Below are positions 1 through 9,160 of a stretch of DNA of 64,000 nt, in pieces; the first letter of the stretch is position 1; every line of letters starts with the position of its first letter. The position numbers and the translations under genes are program-made. The stretch is from CAYUAI01 sp964442745 (lineage in GTDB: Bacteria; Pseudomonadota; Gammaproteobacteria; S012-40), in contig CAYUAI010000001.1 of NCBI GenBank assembly GCA_964442745.1, positions 1 through 64,000 of the forward strand, given 5' to 3'. Under the pieces are notes generated by a model. It saw only the letters and a list, made by a program, of their open reading frames with translations, was not told the origin of the DNA and made no database searches.

Positions 1-53
1 ATACTGGCGAATAAAGCTAATGTAGAACCTAAAACTACTGCAGTTTTTTTCAT
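1..53 (-). CDS. Exported protein, N-terminal fragment (signal peptide only)
   Basis: An ATG on the minus strand at 53 opens a frame that reads MKKTAVVLGSTLALFAS and runs off the window edge. Two lysines followed by a hydrophobic stretch is a classical Sec signal peptide, so the product is exported to the periplasm or outer membrane. GAGGAA lies about 8 bases upstream of the ATG and supports this start. Lys-Lys-Thr-Ala starts are common in outer-membrane proteins, but nothing of the mature protein is visible, so no family can be given. Confidence 0.6.
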   Translation of the reverse strand, partial: MKKTAVVLGSTLALFAS

Positions 54-418
54 GACATGTTTCCTCATATATTTTTTATATTGTCTTGACGCCGATGAGG
101 TGGTTATAACCTAAATCACTCATGACGCGAACAAATACTAAGGGAATCGCATGAAAGATACCATTGGATCCTACCCTACCTAAATAGGGAATATCCCTAT
201 TTAGCCACCAAAAAAAAGTACATCTTGCTTAAGCAACCCTTACCACCAGAACACTACACCTTAAAAGAAACGGCACTAGAACGAATGAAAATTTTACTAA
301 CTCATTAAAAATATTAAAAATTATTAGCGATGATATAGCTTATCTCTCACTCAGGTCCAGCCTATTAGATATATGGCTTAACTATAAACAGGAGACGGAA
401 AATTAGACGATACCCCCC
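54..418. other. Intergenic region holding the upstream region of the exported-protein gene
   Basis: No gene is supported in these 365 bases between the rnhB stop and the start of the exported-protein gene. The region is AT-rich and holds a perfect inverted repeat at 181-203, listed separately. It must contain the promoter of the edge gene unless that gene is read through from rnhB. I could not pick a convincing -35/-10 pair. Confidence 0.5.
181..203. repeat. Perfect 10-bp inverted repeat
   Basis: The arms TAAATAGGGA and TCCCTATTTA pair perfectly around a 3-base spacer. No run of T follows on either strand, so it does not look like a classical intrinsic terminator. It lies about 130-150 bases upstream of the exported-protein start, so an operator or a hairpin in the 5' leader is possible. 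The function is unknown. Confidence 0.5.
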
Positions 419-1006
419 CTACCCATCTGCCAGCGCTGATCTTGCTAACGCGGCTTTGACAGGCGCAAAAGATCGTCGATGCTGAGATAATACGCCAAAC
501 GTTTTGATGGCGTTTCGGTGATAAACGGTAGGATATCCTTTATGCTGGGCAAAACCATATTGCGGATATTGTTCATGCAGTTTCAGCATCACTTGATCAC
601 GCCTGACTTTGGCAATAATTGACGCGGCACTAATTTCCGGCACCTTACTATCGCCTTTGACAATGGCCTCTGCCGGATAAGCCAATTCGGGACAACGGTT
701 ACCATCAATCAACACTAACGTTGGCTGAATTTGCAAGGCGTGTATCGCTCGCTGCATCGCCAATAAACTGGCTTGTAGAATATTGATCTCATCAATCTCC
801 TCGACCGTAGCAGACCCTATCGCCCAAGCCAACGATTTTTGCTGTATCTCGGCACACAGCAACACGCGCTTTTTTTCCGACAAGGTTTTCGAATCCGCCA
901 ACCCCTCAATCAATCGTTGCGGATCAAGAATAACCGCCGCCGCCACCACGGGTCCCGCTAAAGGTCCTCGGCCGGCTTCATCAACGCCGGCTACTTGATC
1001 TGTCAT
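419..1006 (-). CDS. rnhB: Ribonuclease HII
   Basis: Cleaves the RNA strand of RNA-DNA hybrids and removes single ribonucleotides misincorporated into DNA; cytoplasmic. The 195-residue protein is close to the E. coli length (198). It opens with the family signature GVDEAGRGPLAGPVVAAAV, which supplies the catalytic Asp-Glu pair near residues 9-10. Further conserved motifs are DSKTLSEKKR near 38-47, LVLIDGN near 97-103 and GDSKVPEISAASIIAKV near 118-134. It is the last gene of the minus-strand lpxD-fabZ-lpxB-rnhB run, 23 bases after lpxB, the usual gammaproteobacterial position. Confidence 0.95.
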   Translation of the reverse strand: MTDQVAGVDEAGRGPLAGPVVAAAVILDPQRLIEGLADSKTLSEKKRVLLCAEIQQKSLAWAIGSATVEEIDEINILQASLLAMQRAIHALQIQPTLVLIDGNRCPELAYPAEAIVKGDSKVPEISAASIIAKVRRDQVMLKLHEQYPQYGFAQHKGYPTVYHRNAIKTFGVLSQHRRSFAPVKAALARSALADG

Positions 1007-1029
1007 CGGATGGTTTTACCTCGATTTAT

Positions 1030-2166
1030 TCACTGGTTATTGACTAAGGCTAAAATGTGATCGGTCGCTTTCTCGTTGGCGTCGAGCTGCAATTGCTCGT
1101 GCAATGCCACAAAGGTATCATGGATCGCTTGACTCGCCTCATGGTCATTTAGATACGTTAATAACTGCTCACCTAATGCCACCGGCGTCGCTTCATCTTG
1201 CATCAATTCAGGCACCAATGGCTTGCCAGCTAATAGATTCGGCAATGAAACTACCTTCACTTTTATTAATCTTTTGACAATGTGGTAGCTAAACGCTGAT
1301 AATTTATACGTCACCACCATGGGTTTTTTCAATAACATAGCTTCCAATGTCGCGGTACCCGAGGCCACTAAAACTGCATCAGAAGCTTCCATGACATCGC
1401 GTGCTTTGCCATCAAACAAGGTGATAGGGAGGGGGGCGGGCAATTGCAGGAAACGCTCAAACCGATCTCGAATTTTGCCACTGGCTAATGGCACGACAAA
1501 ATGGAGATTATCGTTATGTTTAAGGCAATAAGCCGCCGTTTTCAACATTAAAGGCGCCAGCCTATTCACTTCGGTCACCCGACTGCCAGGCAACATAGCA
1601 ATGATCTGCGAGTGTCCAGCCAAACCCAAACGTTGACGGGCGGCAGGCAAGTCAGGCTGAACCGCTATCATGTTAGCGAGTGGATGCCCCACAAATGCTA
1701 CCGGCACATTGTTGTCTTGATAAAATTCAGCTTCAAAAGGAAACAGCGTTAACATCAAGTCCACCGCTTTGCGAATTTTCTTGATGCGGTACTGGCGCCA
1801 AGCCCAAATACTCGGGCTCACATAGTGTACCGTCTTTACCCCGAATTGGCGCAATCGATACTCAAGCCCTAAATTAAAATCCGGTGCATCCACCCCAATA
1901 AAGACATCCGGCGGATTATCGGTAAAATGCCGAACCAGGGATCGGCGTAACATGAATAGCTCAGGAATTCTGGCCAGCGGTTCAATTAACCCCATCACCG
2001 ATAAACGCTCGGCCGGTGCCAATGTTAAACAGCCTTGCGCTTCCATGAGCGGCCCAGCCACACATTCAAAGACGACATCCCCACAACGATCTCGGAGCGC
2101 TTGCATTAAACCCGCGGCGAGTAAATCTCCAGAGGCCTCTCCGGCAACAATACCAACTCTTAGCAT
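1030..2166 (-). CDS. lpxB: Lipid-A-disaccharide synthase
   Basis: Inner-membrane-associated GT19 glycosyltransferase that joins UDP-2,3-diacylglucosamine and lipid X to make the lipid A disaccharide. The protein is 378 residues (E. coli 382). It begins with VGIVAGEASGDLLAAGLM, the family hallmark, and carries YVSPSIWAWR near 115-124, FVGHPLAN near 158-165, AMLPGSR near 190-196 and VASGTATLEAML near 267-278. It follows fabZ by 102 bases. In most relatives lpxA sits between fabZ and lpxB; here that space is too short for a gene. Its presence together with lpxD implies the cell makes lipid A. Confidence 0.96.
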   Translation of the reverse strand: MLRVGIVAGEASGDLLAAGLMQALRDRCGDVVFECVAGPLMEAQGCLTLAPAERLSVMGLIEPLARIPELFMLRRSLVRHFTDNPPDVFIGVDAPDFNLGLEYRLRQFGVKTVHYVSPSIWAWRQYRIKKIRKAVDLMLTLFPFEAEFYQDNNVPVAFVGHPLANMIAVQPDLPAARQRLGLAGHSQIIAMLPGSRVTEVNRLAPLMLKTAAYCLKHNDNLHFVVPLASGKIRDRFERFLQLPAPLPITLFDGKARDVMEASDAVLVASGTATLEAMLLKKPMVVTYKLSAFSYHIVKRLIKVKVVSLPNLLAGKPLVPELMQDEATPVALGEQLLTYLNDHEASQAIHDTFVALHEQLQLDANEKATDHILALVNNQ

Positions 2167-2268
2167 ACTCTCAGTACACTCAACCCGCAGAAAAACTCAT
2201 GGCATGGCAGGAAAAACGCAATGTACTACCAACCCACTGATAATCATTGCACATAGGAAGCAATAAAG

Positions 2269-2718
2269 TTATATCGTTGAATCTCGCGCTGCACACATCA
2301 AATCAGCCGTGGCTACGATCGTATTATCCACCGACGCTGTGCCTGAAAATTTCCATACCCCGCGCTTGGATTTATGCACCACAATATCTAAAATGAGCTG
2401 ATCCCCTGGCTGCACCGGTTGTTTAAATCGGGCATTATCAATACCCACCAAATAAAATAACGAGTTTTCTGCGGGTGCCTCTTTAACAGATTTAAACGCC
2501 AGCAAACCCGTCGCTTGAGCTAACGCTTCGATGATCAAAACCCCAGGAAATACCGGTTGAATTGGAAAGTGTCCAGGAAAAAACGGCTCATTGATGGTAA
2601 CATTTTTGATGGCCTTTAAAGATTTACCGGGCGCTAACTCCAGTACTCTATCAACCAACAGAAACGGATAGCGATGCGGCAGATACTCTAATATTTCATT
2701 TATATCCATCTTTTCCAA
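2269..2718 (-). CDS. fabZ: 3-hydroxyacyl-[acyl-carrier-protein] dehydratase FabZ
   Basis: Dehydrates 3-hydroxyacyl-ACP to trans-2-enoyl-ACP in type II fatty acid synthesis and competes with LpxA for hydroxyacyl-ACP. The 149-residue hot-dog-fold protein (E. coli 151) shows LPHRYPFLLVDRVLEL near residues 14-29. The active-site segment NEPFFPGHFPIQPVFPGVLI is followed by IEALAQATG, providing the catalytic His and Glu. It starts 5 bases after the lpxD stop, so the two are cotranscribed. The sequence looks normal for the family. Confidence 0.96.
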   Translation of the reverse strand: MEKMDINEILEYLPHRYPFLLVDRVLELAPGKSLKAIKNVTINEPFFPGHFPIQPVFPGVLIIEALAQATGLLAFKSVKEAPAENSLFYLVGIDNARFKQPVQPGDQLILDIVVHKSKRGVWKFSGTASVDNTIVATADLMCAARDSTI

Positions 2719-2723
2719 TTGCT

Positions 2724-3749
2724 CTAACCTTTCGTATTTTTAAGCTGGTCTTCTAATTGCCGCAATCTGTTTTCCAGTTTCTCTAATTGCCGAAATCGCA
2801 CGACATTTTTCCGCCATCGTCGATTGGGTTCTGCCGGCAGTCCCGAAGAATAAATACCCGGTTCAGTAATGGACTTAGTCACCATTGCCATCCCAGTAAA
2901 ATGCGCGTTATCAGCAATATGAACATGACCCGCCACACCGGCCATCCCCCCAAAAGTACAATGCGCACCAACCGTGGTACTGCCCGCAATGCCCACACAG
3001 CCAGCAATTGCGCTGTGGGCACCGACTTTCACATTATGCGCGATATGCACTAGATTATCGATTTTTACACCGTCAGCAATCACAGTATCTTCCAGCGTGC
3101 CACGATCAATCGCACAATTGGCACCAATCTCCACGTCATCACCGACACGGACTTTACCCATTTGCGGCACTTTAATCCAACGTCCCTGGTCATTGGCCAA
3201 ACCAAAACCATCGCTGCCTAACACAACACCGGCATGAATAATACCACGTTCACCAATAATTACATCATGATATAAAGTCACATTGGCCGCAATCCAGGTA
3301 TCATCGCCAATCACACTCCCTTCACCGATAAAACAACCCGGTCCAAGATGTACCCGCTCACCGATCCTGACATTTGCCTCAATGAGGCAATGCGCACAAA
3401 TAATCGCCGTAGCTGCAATTTGACAAGACTGATCGACCACGGCCAATGAATCGACGCGACCAGGCTCAGGCTCCGTTCGCTTCAACAAGGTCGCAATTTT
3501 AGCGTAAGACACATAAGGATCAGCCACAACCAGCGCATTCCCTGGACAATATTCAACATCCATTGGCTTGACAATGACCGCCGAGGCCTGGCAAGTCAAT
3601 AAATTCTGACGAAACTTAACATCATTAAAAAAACAAATATCGCCTTCTTTGGCCATCGCAATAGAAGCAACATTTTCCACCGTGCAATGTTGATCGCCAC
3701 TCACTTGACCATCCACTAATGCCGCTAATGTCTCCAATGTATATTCCAC
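2724..3749 (-). CDS. lpxD: UDP-3-O-(3-hydroxyacyl)glucosamine N-acyltransferase
   Basis: Adds the N-linked hydroxyacyl chain in the third step of lipid A synthesis, using hydroxyacyl-ACP. The 341-residue length matches E. coli LpxD. Residues 1-100 form the uridine-binding domain. From about 105 to 310 there are hexapeptide repeats of the left-handed beta-helix type. IDNLVHIAHNVKVGAHSAIA near 230-250 carries the catalytic histidine. The C-terminal segment (320-341) is a short charged helix, as expected for the trimer. It lies between skp (10 bases upstream) and fabZ. Confidence 0.96.
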   Translation of the reverse strand: MEYTLETLAALVDGQVSGDQHCTVENVASIAMAKEGDICFFNDVKFRQNLLTCQASAVIVKPMDVEYCPGNALVVADPYVSYAKIATLLKRTEPEPGRVDSLAVVDQSCQIAATAIICAHCLIEANVRIGERVHLGPGCFIGEGSVIGDDTWIAANVTLYHDVIIGERGIIHAGVVLGSDGFGLANDQGRWIKVPQMGKVRVGDDVEIGANCAIDRGTLEDTVIADGVKIDNLVHIAHNVKVGAHSAIAGCVGIAGSTTVGAHCTFGGMAGVAGHVHIADNAHFTGMAMVTKSITEPGIYSSGLPAEPNRRWRKNVVRFRQLEKLENRLRQLEDQLKNTKG

Positions 3750-3759
3750 AATGACAGCG

Positions 3760-4287
3760 CTATCGCCTGGATTCAGACATATCGCTTTTTAAACGTTGCA
3801 ATACCTGCTCCGTAGTATCCACTTTATCACTCATGAAAATAACACCTTCGGCAAGCAAAAGATCATACTTCTTCTCTTTCGCGAACGCTCGTATAGTGCT
3901 GACCACTTGTCTTTGTAATTTTTCTAACACTTCATTACGCTTGAAGTTAAGGTCATCCCTGAATTCTTCTTGACTTCGTTTCATGTCGCGTTTTTTAGCA
4001 ATAATCTCGCGTTCCAACTTCGCTCTTTCACCATCACTCATGATGGCCCCATCCCGCATTAAACGCTCATCAACATTTCGTATATCTTTCTGTAATTTAA
4101 TAATATCCCGCTCTTTAGGCGCAAATTCTTGCTCTAATGCGCTACGCGCCGCTTCCGCTTGAGGTGATTCTTCAAGCACTCTCGCCAAATCAACCACCCC
4201 AATTTTTAAGCTTTCGGCCCATAACGCGCCGGGCAATAAAATGATTAATCCAAACAGCAACGTGTTAATAATTACCTTTAGCATCAT
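3760..4287 (-). CDS. skp: Periplasmic chaperone Skp/OmpH
   Basis: Periplasmic holdase that carries unfolded outer-membrane proteins to the Bam complex. The 175-residue protein begins with a signal peptide: a hydrophobic segment near residues 5-23 ending LLPGALWAES, with a likely cleavage after Ala-24. The mature part begins KIGVVDLARVLEESPQAEAA, the family start. Residues 50-140 are highly charged heptad-like sequence that forms the coiled-coil tentacles. It sits 12 bases after bamA and 10 before lpxD, the conserved gammaproteobacterial arrangement. Confidence 0.92.
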   Translation of the reverse strand: MMLKVIINTLLFGLIILLPGALWAESLKIGVVDLARVLEESPQAEAARSALEQEFAPKERDIIKLQKDIRNVDERLMRDGAIMSDGERAKLEREIIAKKRDMKRSQEEFRDDLNFKRNEVLEKLQRQVVSTIRAFAKEKKYDLLLAEGVIFMSDKVDTTEQVLQRLKSDMSESRR

Positions 4288-4299
4288 ACCCTCGTGTTT

Positions 4300-6588
4300 T
4301 TAGAACGGTGCTCCAATGGAAAATTGAAACCGTTGTGTTTCATCTTCAGGCTCCGAGCGCAATGGCCATGCCCAACTAAATCGTAACGCGCCTACCGGGG
4401 TAATCCATACAAATGAAATCCCATAAGACGCACGCACTTCCCTTAAGCTTAATGATTGATCACTGCCATACACATTGCCAGCATCCACAAACGCACTCAA
4501 CCGTACCGACCGACTATTTTCTGAAAAAGGCAAAGGAAAAATCACCTCACCTATCCCTGTCAGTTTTCGGTTGCCACCTAAACTATTCCGACTAAGCCCA
4601 TCTTTCGGTCCCAAACTGTTATCCCGAAAACCCCGCACACTTTGTCCACCGCCCGCATAATAATGTTCAAAAAATGGCAATTGATTTGACGCCCCATAAC
4701 CATCCCCTTGTGCATAATTGCCCTGAAGATGAAATGTCCATCCTTTGACAATAGGAATGAACCATTGATGGCGATAGCTTAATTTGTAATAGGTAAGATC
4801 ACTGCCTGGTAAACCGACTTCTGAGGATAAAATAATATGTGTCCCTGAACCGGCGAATAATACTCGGTCCCGGGTATCATATGACCAACTAGCGGTTAAT
4901 CTAAAGGTATCGTAGTTGCTGCCATAATCCTGTTCAAACGCTTTATATTCTGCGGGCGTATCATCAAAGGTACGTAAATCGGTATTATCAAAACCAATAC
5001 CAACCCGAGCGGTCCGATATTCGCTCAAAGGAAAACCATAGGTAATCGCCACCCCGTACTTGTTGGTAATGTACCTGGCAATACGGTTGGTCTGGCCCGC
5101 CTGGGTTTTTCTAGAAAATAAACGAAACCCGCGACTCACGCCATCTATCGTATAGTAAGGGTCGGTAAAAGAAAAACTATAGACCGTATTCACCTGGCTA
5201 TTATTGACTTCGGCGCTGACCCGTTTTCCAGTGCCTAAAAAGTTATTCTGGTTAATACTGGCCGCCAAGATTAAACCCGAGCCTTGCCCATAACCCATCG
5301 AGGCTGTCACATTACCTGAAGGCCGTTCAGTCACCGTAAACTCCACGTCAACCATATCTGGCTGACCTGGCACCGATGGCGTTTCGATATTAACTTCATC
5401 AAAAAAACCCGTGCGTTGCAACCGAACTTTGGTACGGTTTAGCTTGGTCGTAGAAATCCAACCTCCTTCGAGTTGCCGCATTTCACGCCGCAATACCTCG
5501 TCATGCGTTTTGCTATTGCCTGAAAAACTCACTCGCCGTACATACACTCGCTTGCCAGGATCAACAAAAAAAGTAAGATCAACCGATTGAGTCTCATTGT
5601 CTATTTCCGGAATCGCATTCACATTCGCAAAAGCATAACCCTCAATACCAAGCCGTTCGCTGATTGTGCTGCTACTTTCAGTCACTGATTTTCGAGAAAA
5701 GGTATCATTCACTTTAACAGAGATAAGCTTCATTAATTCCGCTTCATCGACAATTAAATCGCCGGCTAGCGTGACCGAATTAACTTTGAATTTGCCCCCT
5801 TCCGAAATATTGATAGTAATATAGACATCGCGTTTGTCAGGCGTAATTGAGACTTGAGTTGAATCAAGGGTAAAGTTGATATACCCTCGGTCCAGGTAAT
5901 ATGAGCGCATTGCCTCTAAATCCGCCGAGAGCATTTGCTTCGAATATTTGCTATCACCATTAAACAGTGACCAGTACGAATACGCACCTAGCTTGAAAAC
6001 ATCTAACAACAGTTCACGTTCAAAAGCTTTGTTACCGATAATATTAATCTCGCGGATTTGTGCTGCATCCCCCTCTTTAATGGTGACGTCAATCGCCACT
6101 CGATTCCTTTCCTGGGGTAATAATTTTGACTCAATCTCTACCCCATATTTACCCAGTGCAAAATACTGCCTTTGCAGCTCAAGTTCTACCTTTTCTAAAA
6201 GAGATCGATTAAATACCCGCCCCTCAGCTAAGCCAATTTTTTTCAATGCCGTCGTTAAATCATCGGTATTGATTTCCTCGTTGCCAGCAATATTGATTTT
6301 AGCAATGGAAGGCCGCTCTTCTAAGATAAGAACCACCGCTTGGTTATCTAATTCTAATTGGATATCATTAAAAAAGCCGGTCCGAAAAAGCGCACGAATC
6401 GCTTCAGAAGCCCTTTCGTTATCCATTTTATCACCGACTTTAATCGGTAGATAATTAAACACAGTCGATTCAGAAATACGCTGCAATCCATCTAAACGGA
6501 TGTTTTCAACCGTAAAGGGAGTCAATGCCCAACTGACAGAGGTGAAAAATATTAGCGTCCAAGCTAACCATTTCGAAGATTTCATCAT
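4300..6588 (-). CDS. bamA: Outer-membrane protein assembly factor BamA
   Basis: Central subunit of the Bam machine, which folds and inserts beta-barrels into the outer membrane. The 762-residue precursor (E. coli 810) has a signal peptide (residues 1-21, ending VSWA). Five POTRA repeats span roughly 23-425, opening with FTVENIRLDGLQRISESTVF. A 16-strand barrel occupies about 425-762. The barrel shows the GGGQSVRGF motif near 642-650, the VRGF/Y lid-lock segment, and the protein ends in phenylalanine (FSIGAPF), the usual C-terminal signal of outer-membrane barrels. It follows rseP by 14 bases. Confidence 0.96.
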   Translation of the reverse strand: MMKSSKWLAWTLIFFTSVSWALTPFTVENIRLDGLQRISESTVFNYLPIKVGDKMDNERASEAIRALFRTGFFNDIQLELDNQAVVLILEERPSIAKINIAGNEEINTDDLTTALKKIGLAEGRVFNRSLLEKVELELQRQYFALGKYGVEIESKLLPQERNRVAIDVTIKEGDAAQIREINIIGNKAFERELLLDVFKLGAYSYWSLFNGDSKYSKQMLSADLEAMRSYYLDRGYINFTLDSTQVSITPDKRDVYITINISEGGKFKVNSVTLAGDLIVDEAELMKLISVKVNDTFSRKSVTESSSTISERLGIEGYAFANVNAIPEIDNETQSVDLTFFVDPGKRVYVRRVSFSGNSKTHDEVLRREMRQLEGGWISTTKLNRTKVRLQRTGFFDEVNIETPSVPGQPDMVDVEFTVTERPSGNVTASMGYGQGSGLILAASINQNNFLGTGKRVSAEVNNSQVNTVYSFSFTDPYYTIDGVSRGFRLFSRKTQAGQTNRIARYITNKYGVAITYGFPLSEYRTARVGIGFDNTDLRTFDDTPAEYKAFEQDYGSNYDTFRLTASWSYDTRDRVLFAGSGTHIILSSEVGLPGSDLTYYKLSYRHQWFIPIVKGWTFHLQGNYAQGDGYGASNQLPFFEHYYAGGGQSVRGFRDNSLGPKDGLSRNSLGGNRKLTGIGEVIFPLPFSENSRSVRLSAFVDAGNVYGSDQSLSLREVRASYGISFVWITPVGALRFSWAWPLRSEPEDETQRFQFSIGAPF

Positions 6589-6602
6589 AAAAAAATGAGA
6601 AG

Positions 6603-7970
6603 TTACCCAAACAAGCGATTAATGTCATTAAATACAGCGAGAAACATTAACCCTCCTAGCATAATAATTCCAATTTTCTGACCAATAAGTTGTGTTTGTT
6701 CTGACACGGGACCACCCTTGATAAATTCAATACCATAGTATAACAGGTGCCCCCCATCCAAGATGGGAATCGGTAACAGGTTTAATACCCCTAAACTGAC
6801 ACTAACAATCGCTAAAAACGAGAGGAAAGGGACAATCCCAATTTGCGCGGTTTGACCCGCATAACTTGCGATGGTAATGGGGCCACTAATATTCTCCAAG
6901 GAAGCCTCGCCCACCAACATTTTCCACATCATTTTTAATGTCAAAATCGACATATCCCAGGTTTTAATCAGCGCGGCGGATACCGCCGAAAACATCGAAT
7001 ACTGCTGAGTCGCGGTCAAACCTTCCATCACATTATTTGGCATCTCAGGCGATACACCCAGCCGACCGATGTCCTTATTGTCGGTTGTTACCCGTTGCGG
7101 AATAACCGTTAGCGTTAATTGTTTATGACCGCGTTCAACCACAATTTGCATCGCTTGTGCAGGCCGTTGCCGAATTAATTTCGCCCATTGCATCCAATCT
7201 TTAATCGCTTCACCATCACTATACAAAACCCGATCCCCAAGATGAAACCCGGCTTGCAACGCGGTGCCATCTTTTAGCAATTGGCCAATAACGGGTGGAA
7301 TATGCGGTCGTATCGGGGTCAAACCTAAATGTTGTAAAAAATTGCCTTCACCCACAGCATCCAAGCTGATGCCTTGCAAGTTCAAAAAAAGCACACGCAA
7401 TTCATCCTGCGATCGCCTCACTTGCAATTCCACATCCTCACCCGAGAACACCGCCCCAATTAAAGCAAGCCGCACAACCTCCAGAGTGGGTGTCGCTTTC
7501 CCATCTACCGAGACCATTTCATCACCCACCAACATACCGGCTTGCGCGAGGGCGGATCCTGACTGAATATCACCGGCAATGGGTTTTAGGCCGGGGATAC
7601 CCATCACGAAAATAATCCAGTAAGCTATCACAGCAAAGATGAAGTTAGCCAGCGGGCCGGCGACAACAATCGCACAACGAGTCTTGAGTGACTGCCGATT
7701 AAACGCCCGATTTTGCTCATGCGGTGCCACTGGCCCCTCCCGCTCATCAAGCATTTTAACGTAACCACCTAAAGGAACCATTGCCACGACATATTCGGTA
7801 TTATCGACGCCTTTCTGAGAACGCCAAATCGGCCGACCAAAACCAATCGAATAACGTAAAACTTTAACACCGAGCTTGCGAGCCACCCAGAAGTGACCAA
7901 ACTCATGAATGGCAATCAGCAAGCCAAGCCCGATAATAAAAGAGATGACCGAATAAAATATCAGGCTCAT
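6603..7970 (-). CDS. rseP: Site-2 zinc metalloprotease RseP
   Basis: Inner-membrane protease of regulated intramembrane proteolysis; in relatives it cleaves RseA to release sigma-E and clears signal-peptide remnants. The 455-residue protein (E. coli 450) shows AIHEFGHFWVARK near residues 20-32, giving the HExxH zinc site in the first membrane segment. Two PDZ domains lie at about 125-200 and 215-300. NLLPIPILDGGHL near 393-405 gives the third zinc ligand. The start overlaps the dxr stop as ATGA, so translation is probably coupled. Neighbours uppS-cdsA-dxr and bamA match the classical order. Confidence 0.96.
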   Translation of the reverse strand: MSLIFYSVISFIIGLGLLIAIHEFGHFWVARKLGVKVLRYSIGFGRPIWRSQKGVDNTEYVVAMVPLGGYVKMLDEREGPVAPHEQNRAFNRQSLKTRCAIVVAGPLANFIFAVIAYWIIFVMGIPGLKPIAGDIQSGSALAQAGMLVGDEMVSVDGKATPTLEVVRLALIGAVFSGEDVELQVRRSQDELRVLFLNLQGISLDAVGEGNFLQHLGLTPIRPHIPPVIGQLLKDGTALQAGFHLGDRVLYSDGEAIKDWMQWAKLIRQRPAQAMQIVVERGHKQLTLTVIPQRVTTDNKDIGRLGVSPEMPNNVMEGLTATQQYSMFSAVSAALIKTWDMSILTLKMMWKMLVGEASLENISGPITIASYAGQTAQIGIVPFLSFLAIVSVSLGVLNLLPIPILDGGHLLYYGIEFIKGGPVSEQTQLIGQKIGIIMLGGLMFLAVFNDINRLFG

Positions 7971-9160
7971 GAGTATGACGACTCCAATCGACGAATGGAT
8001 TCCTGCGCAATACGGCGGGCTTGGGCATCATATGCCAATATTTGATCAAGACTGACAACATCTTCTACCTTTTCAGCTTCAAGCACGCTTTCTATCACTT
8101 TTGGAATATCAGTAAAACGAATGGTTTCATTCAAAAAAGCATCGACAGCCATTTCATTGGCCGCATTCAACGTTGTGGTGCAGGTTCCTCCTTGCGCCAA
8201 CGCTTCATAAGCAAAACCTAAACAAGGGTACTGAGAAAACTCAGCAGAACGAAATTCGAGATGACCAAGCGCCACCAAATCTAACGCCGCCACGCCTGAA
8301 GCCATACGCTGTGGCCATGCCAAAGCATGGGCAATGGGCGTTCGCATATCCGGGTTACCCAATTGTGCTAGCACCGAGCCATCTTCATAACTGACCAGAG
8401 AATGAATAATACTTTGTGGATGTAGGACCACTTTTATTTGATCGGGCCGCGCATTAAACAACCAATGCGCTTCGATTACCTCCAAACCTTTGTTCATCAT
8501 GGTGGCAGAATCCACCGAAATTTTTCGCCCCATCTGCCAATTGGGATGCGCGCAGGCCTCACTCGGCGTCACCTCATCCAGATCAGCAAGCGAACGGTCG
8601 CGAAAAGGCCCCCCTGACGCCGTCAGCAATAACTGCACAACCCCCATTGTTTCCAAGGTCGCCGCTTTCGTCGCTGGCAAGCATTGGAAAATCGCATTGT
8701 GCTCACTATCAATCGGCAAAAGCAAAGCATTATTATTACTCACTGCGTCTAAAAACAATCGCCCAGACATGACCAGTGATTCTTTATTCGCGAGTAAAAT
8801 ACGCTTGCCCGCCTTCGCCGCCGCCAATGAGGGCGGCAATCCCGCTGCGCCAACAATGGCCGCCATCACAATGTCCACTTGCGGCAAACTAGCCACACGC
8901 TCCAACCCTGAAACACCGGAAAGCACTTGTATTCCTAATCCACCTCGCGCTCGCAAGCGATTGGATAATTGCTCGGCGGCTTGCTCATCCACCATCACCG
9001 CAAATTCCGGCTGATGAGCGACACACTGTTCGTATAAACGGTCCACCTGATGATAAGCCGTTAAGGCGGCGACTTTGTAATGTCCGGAATGGCGTAACAA
9101 TACATCCAACGTACTGATACCAATCGATCCCGTTGAGCCTAATATTGTGACTTCCTTCAA
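7967..9160 (-). CDS. dxr: 1-deoxy-D-xylulose 5-phosphate reductoisomerase
   Basis: Makes 2-C-methyl-D-erythritol 4-phosphate with NADPH, the first committed step of the MEP isoprenoid pathway; cytoplasmic. The 397-residue length matches E. coli (398). The N-terminus VTILGSTGSIGISTLDVL is the NADPH-binding loop. LLANKESLVMSG, LPIDSEHNAIFQCL, TASGGPFRD and HPNWQMGRKISVDSATMMNK are the metal- and substrate-binding segments. The start is a TTG overlapping the cdsA stop (GTTTGA), with GGAG 8 bases upstream; this gives the family N-terminus MKEVTILGS. It overlaps rseP by 4 bases downstream. Confidence 0.96.
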   Translation of the reverse strand: MKEVTILGSTGSIGISTLDVLLRHSGHYKVAALTAYHQVDRLYEQCVAHQPEFAVMVDEQAAEQLSNRLRARGGLGIQVLSGVSGLERVASLPQVDIVMAAIVGAAGLPPSLAAAKAGKRILLANKESLVMSGRLFLDAVSNNNALLLPIDSEHNAIFQCLPATKAATLETMGVVQLLLTASGGPFRDRSLADLDEVTPSEACAHPNWQMGRKISVDSATMMNKGLEVIEAHWLFNARPDQIKVVLHPQSIIHSLVSYEDGSVLAQLGNPDMRTPIAHALAWPQRMASGVAALDLVALGHLEFRSAEFSQYPCLGFAYEALAQGGTCTTTLNAANEMAVDAFLNETIRFTDIPKVIESVLEAEKVEDVVSLDQILAYDAQARRIAQESIRRLESSYS

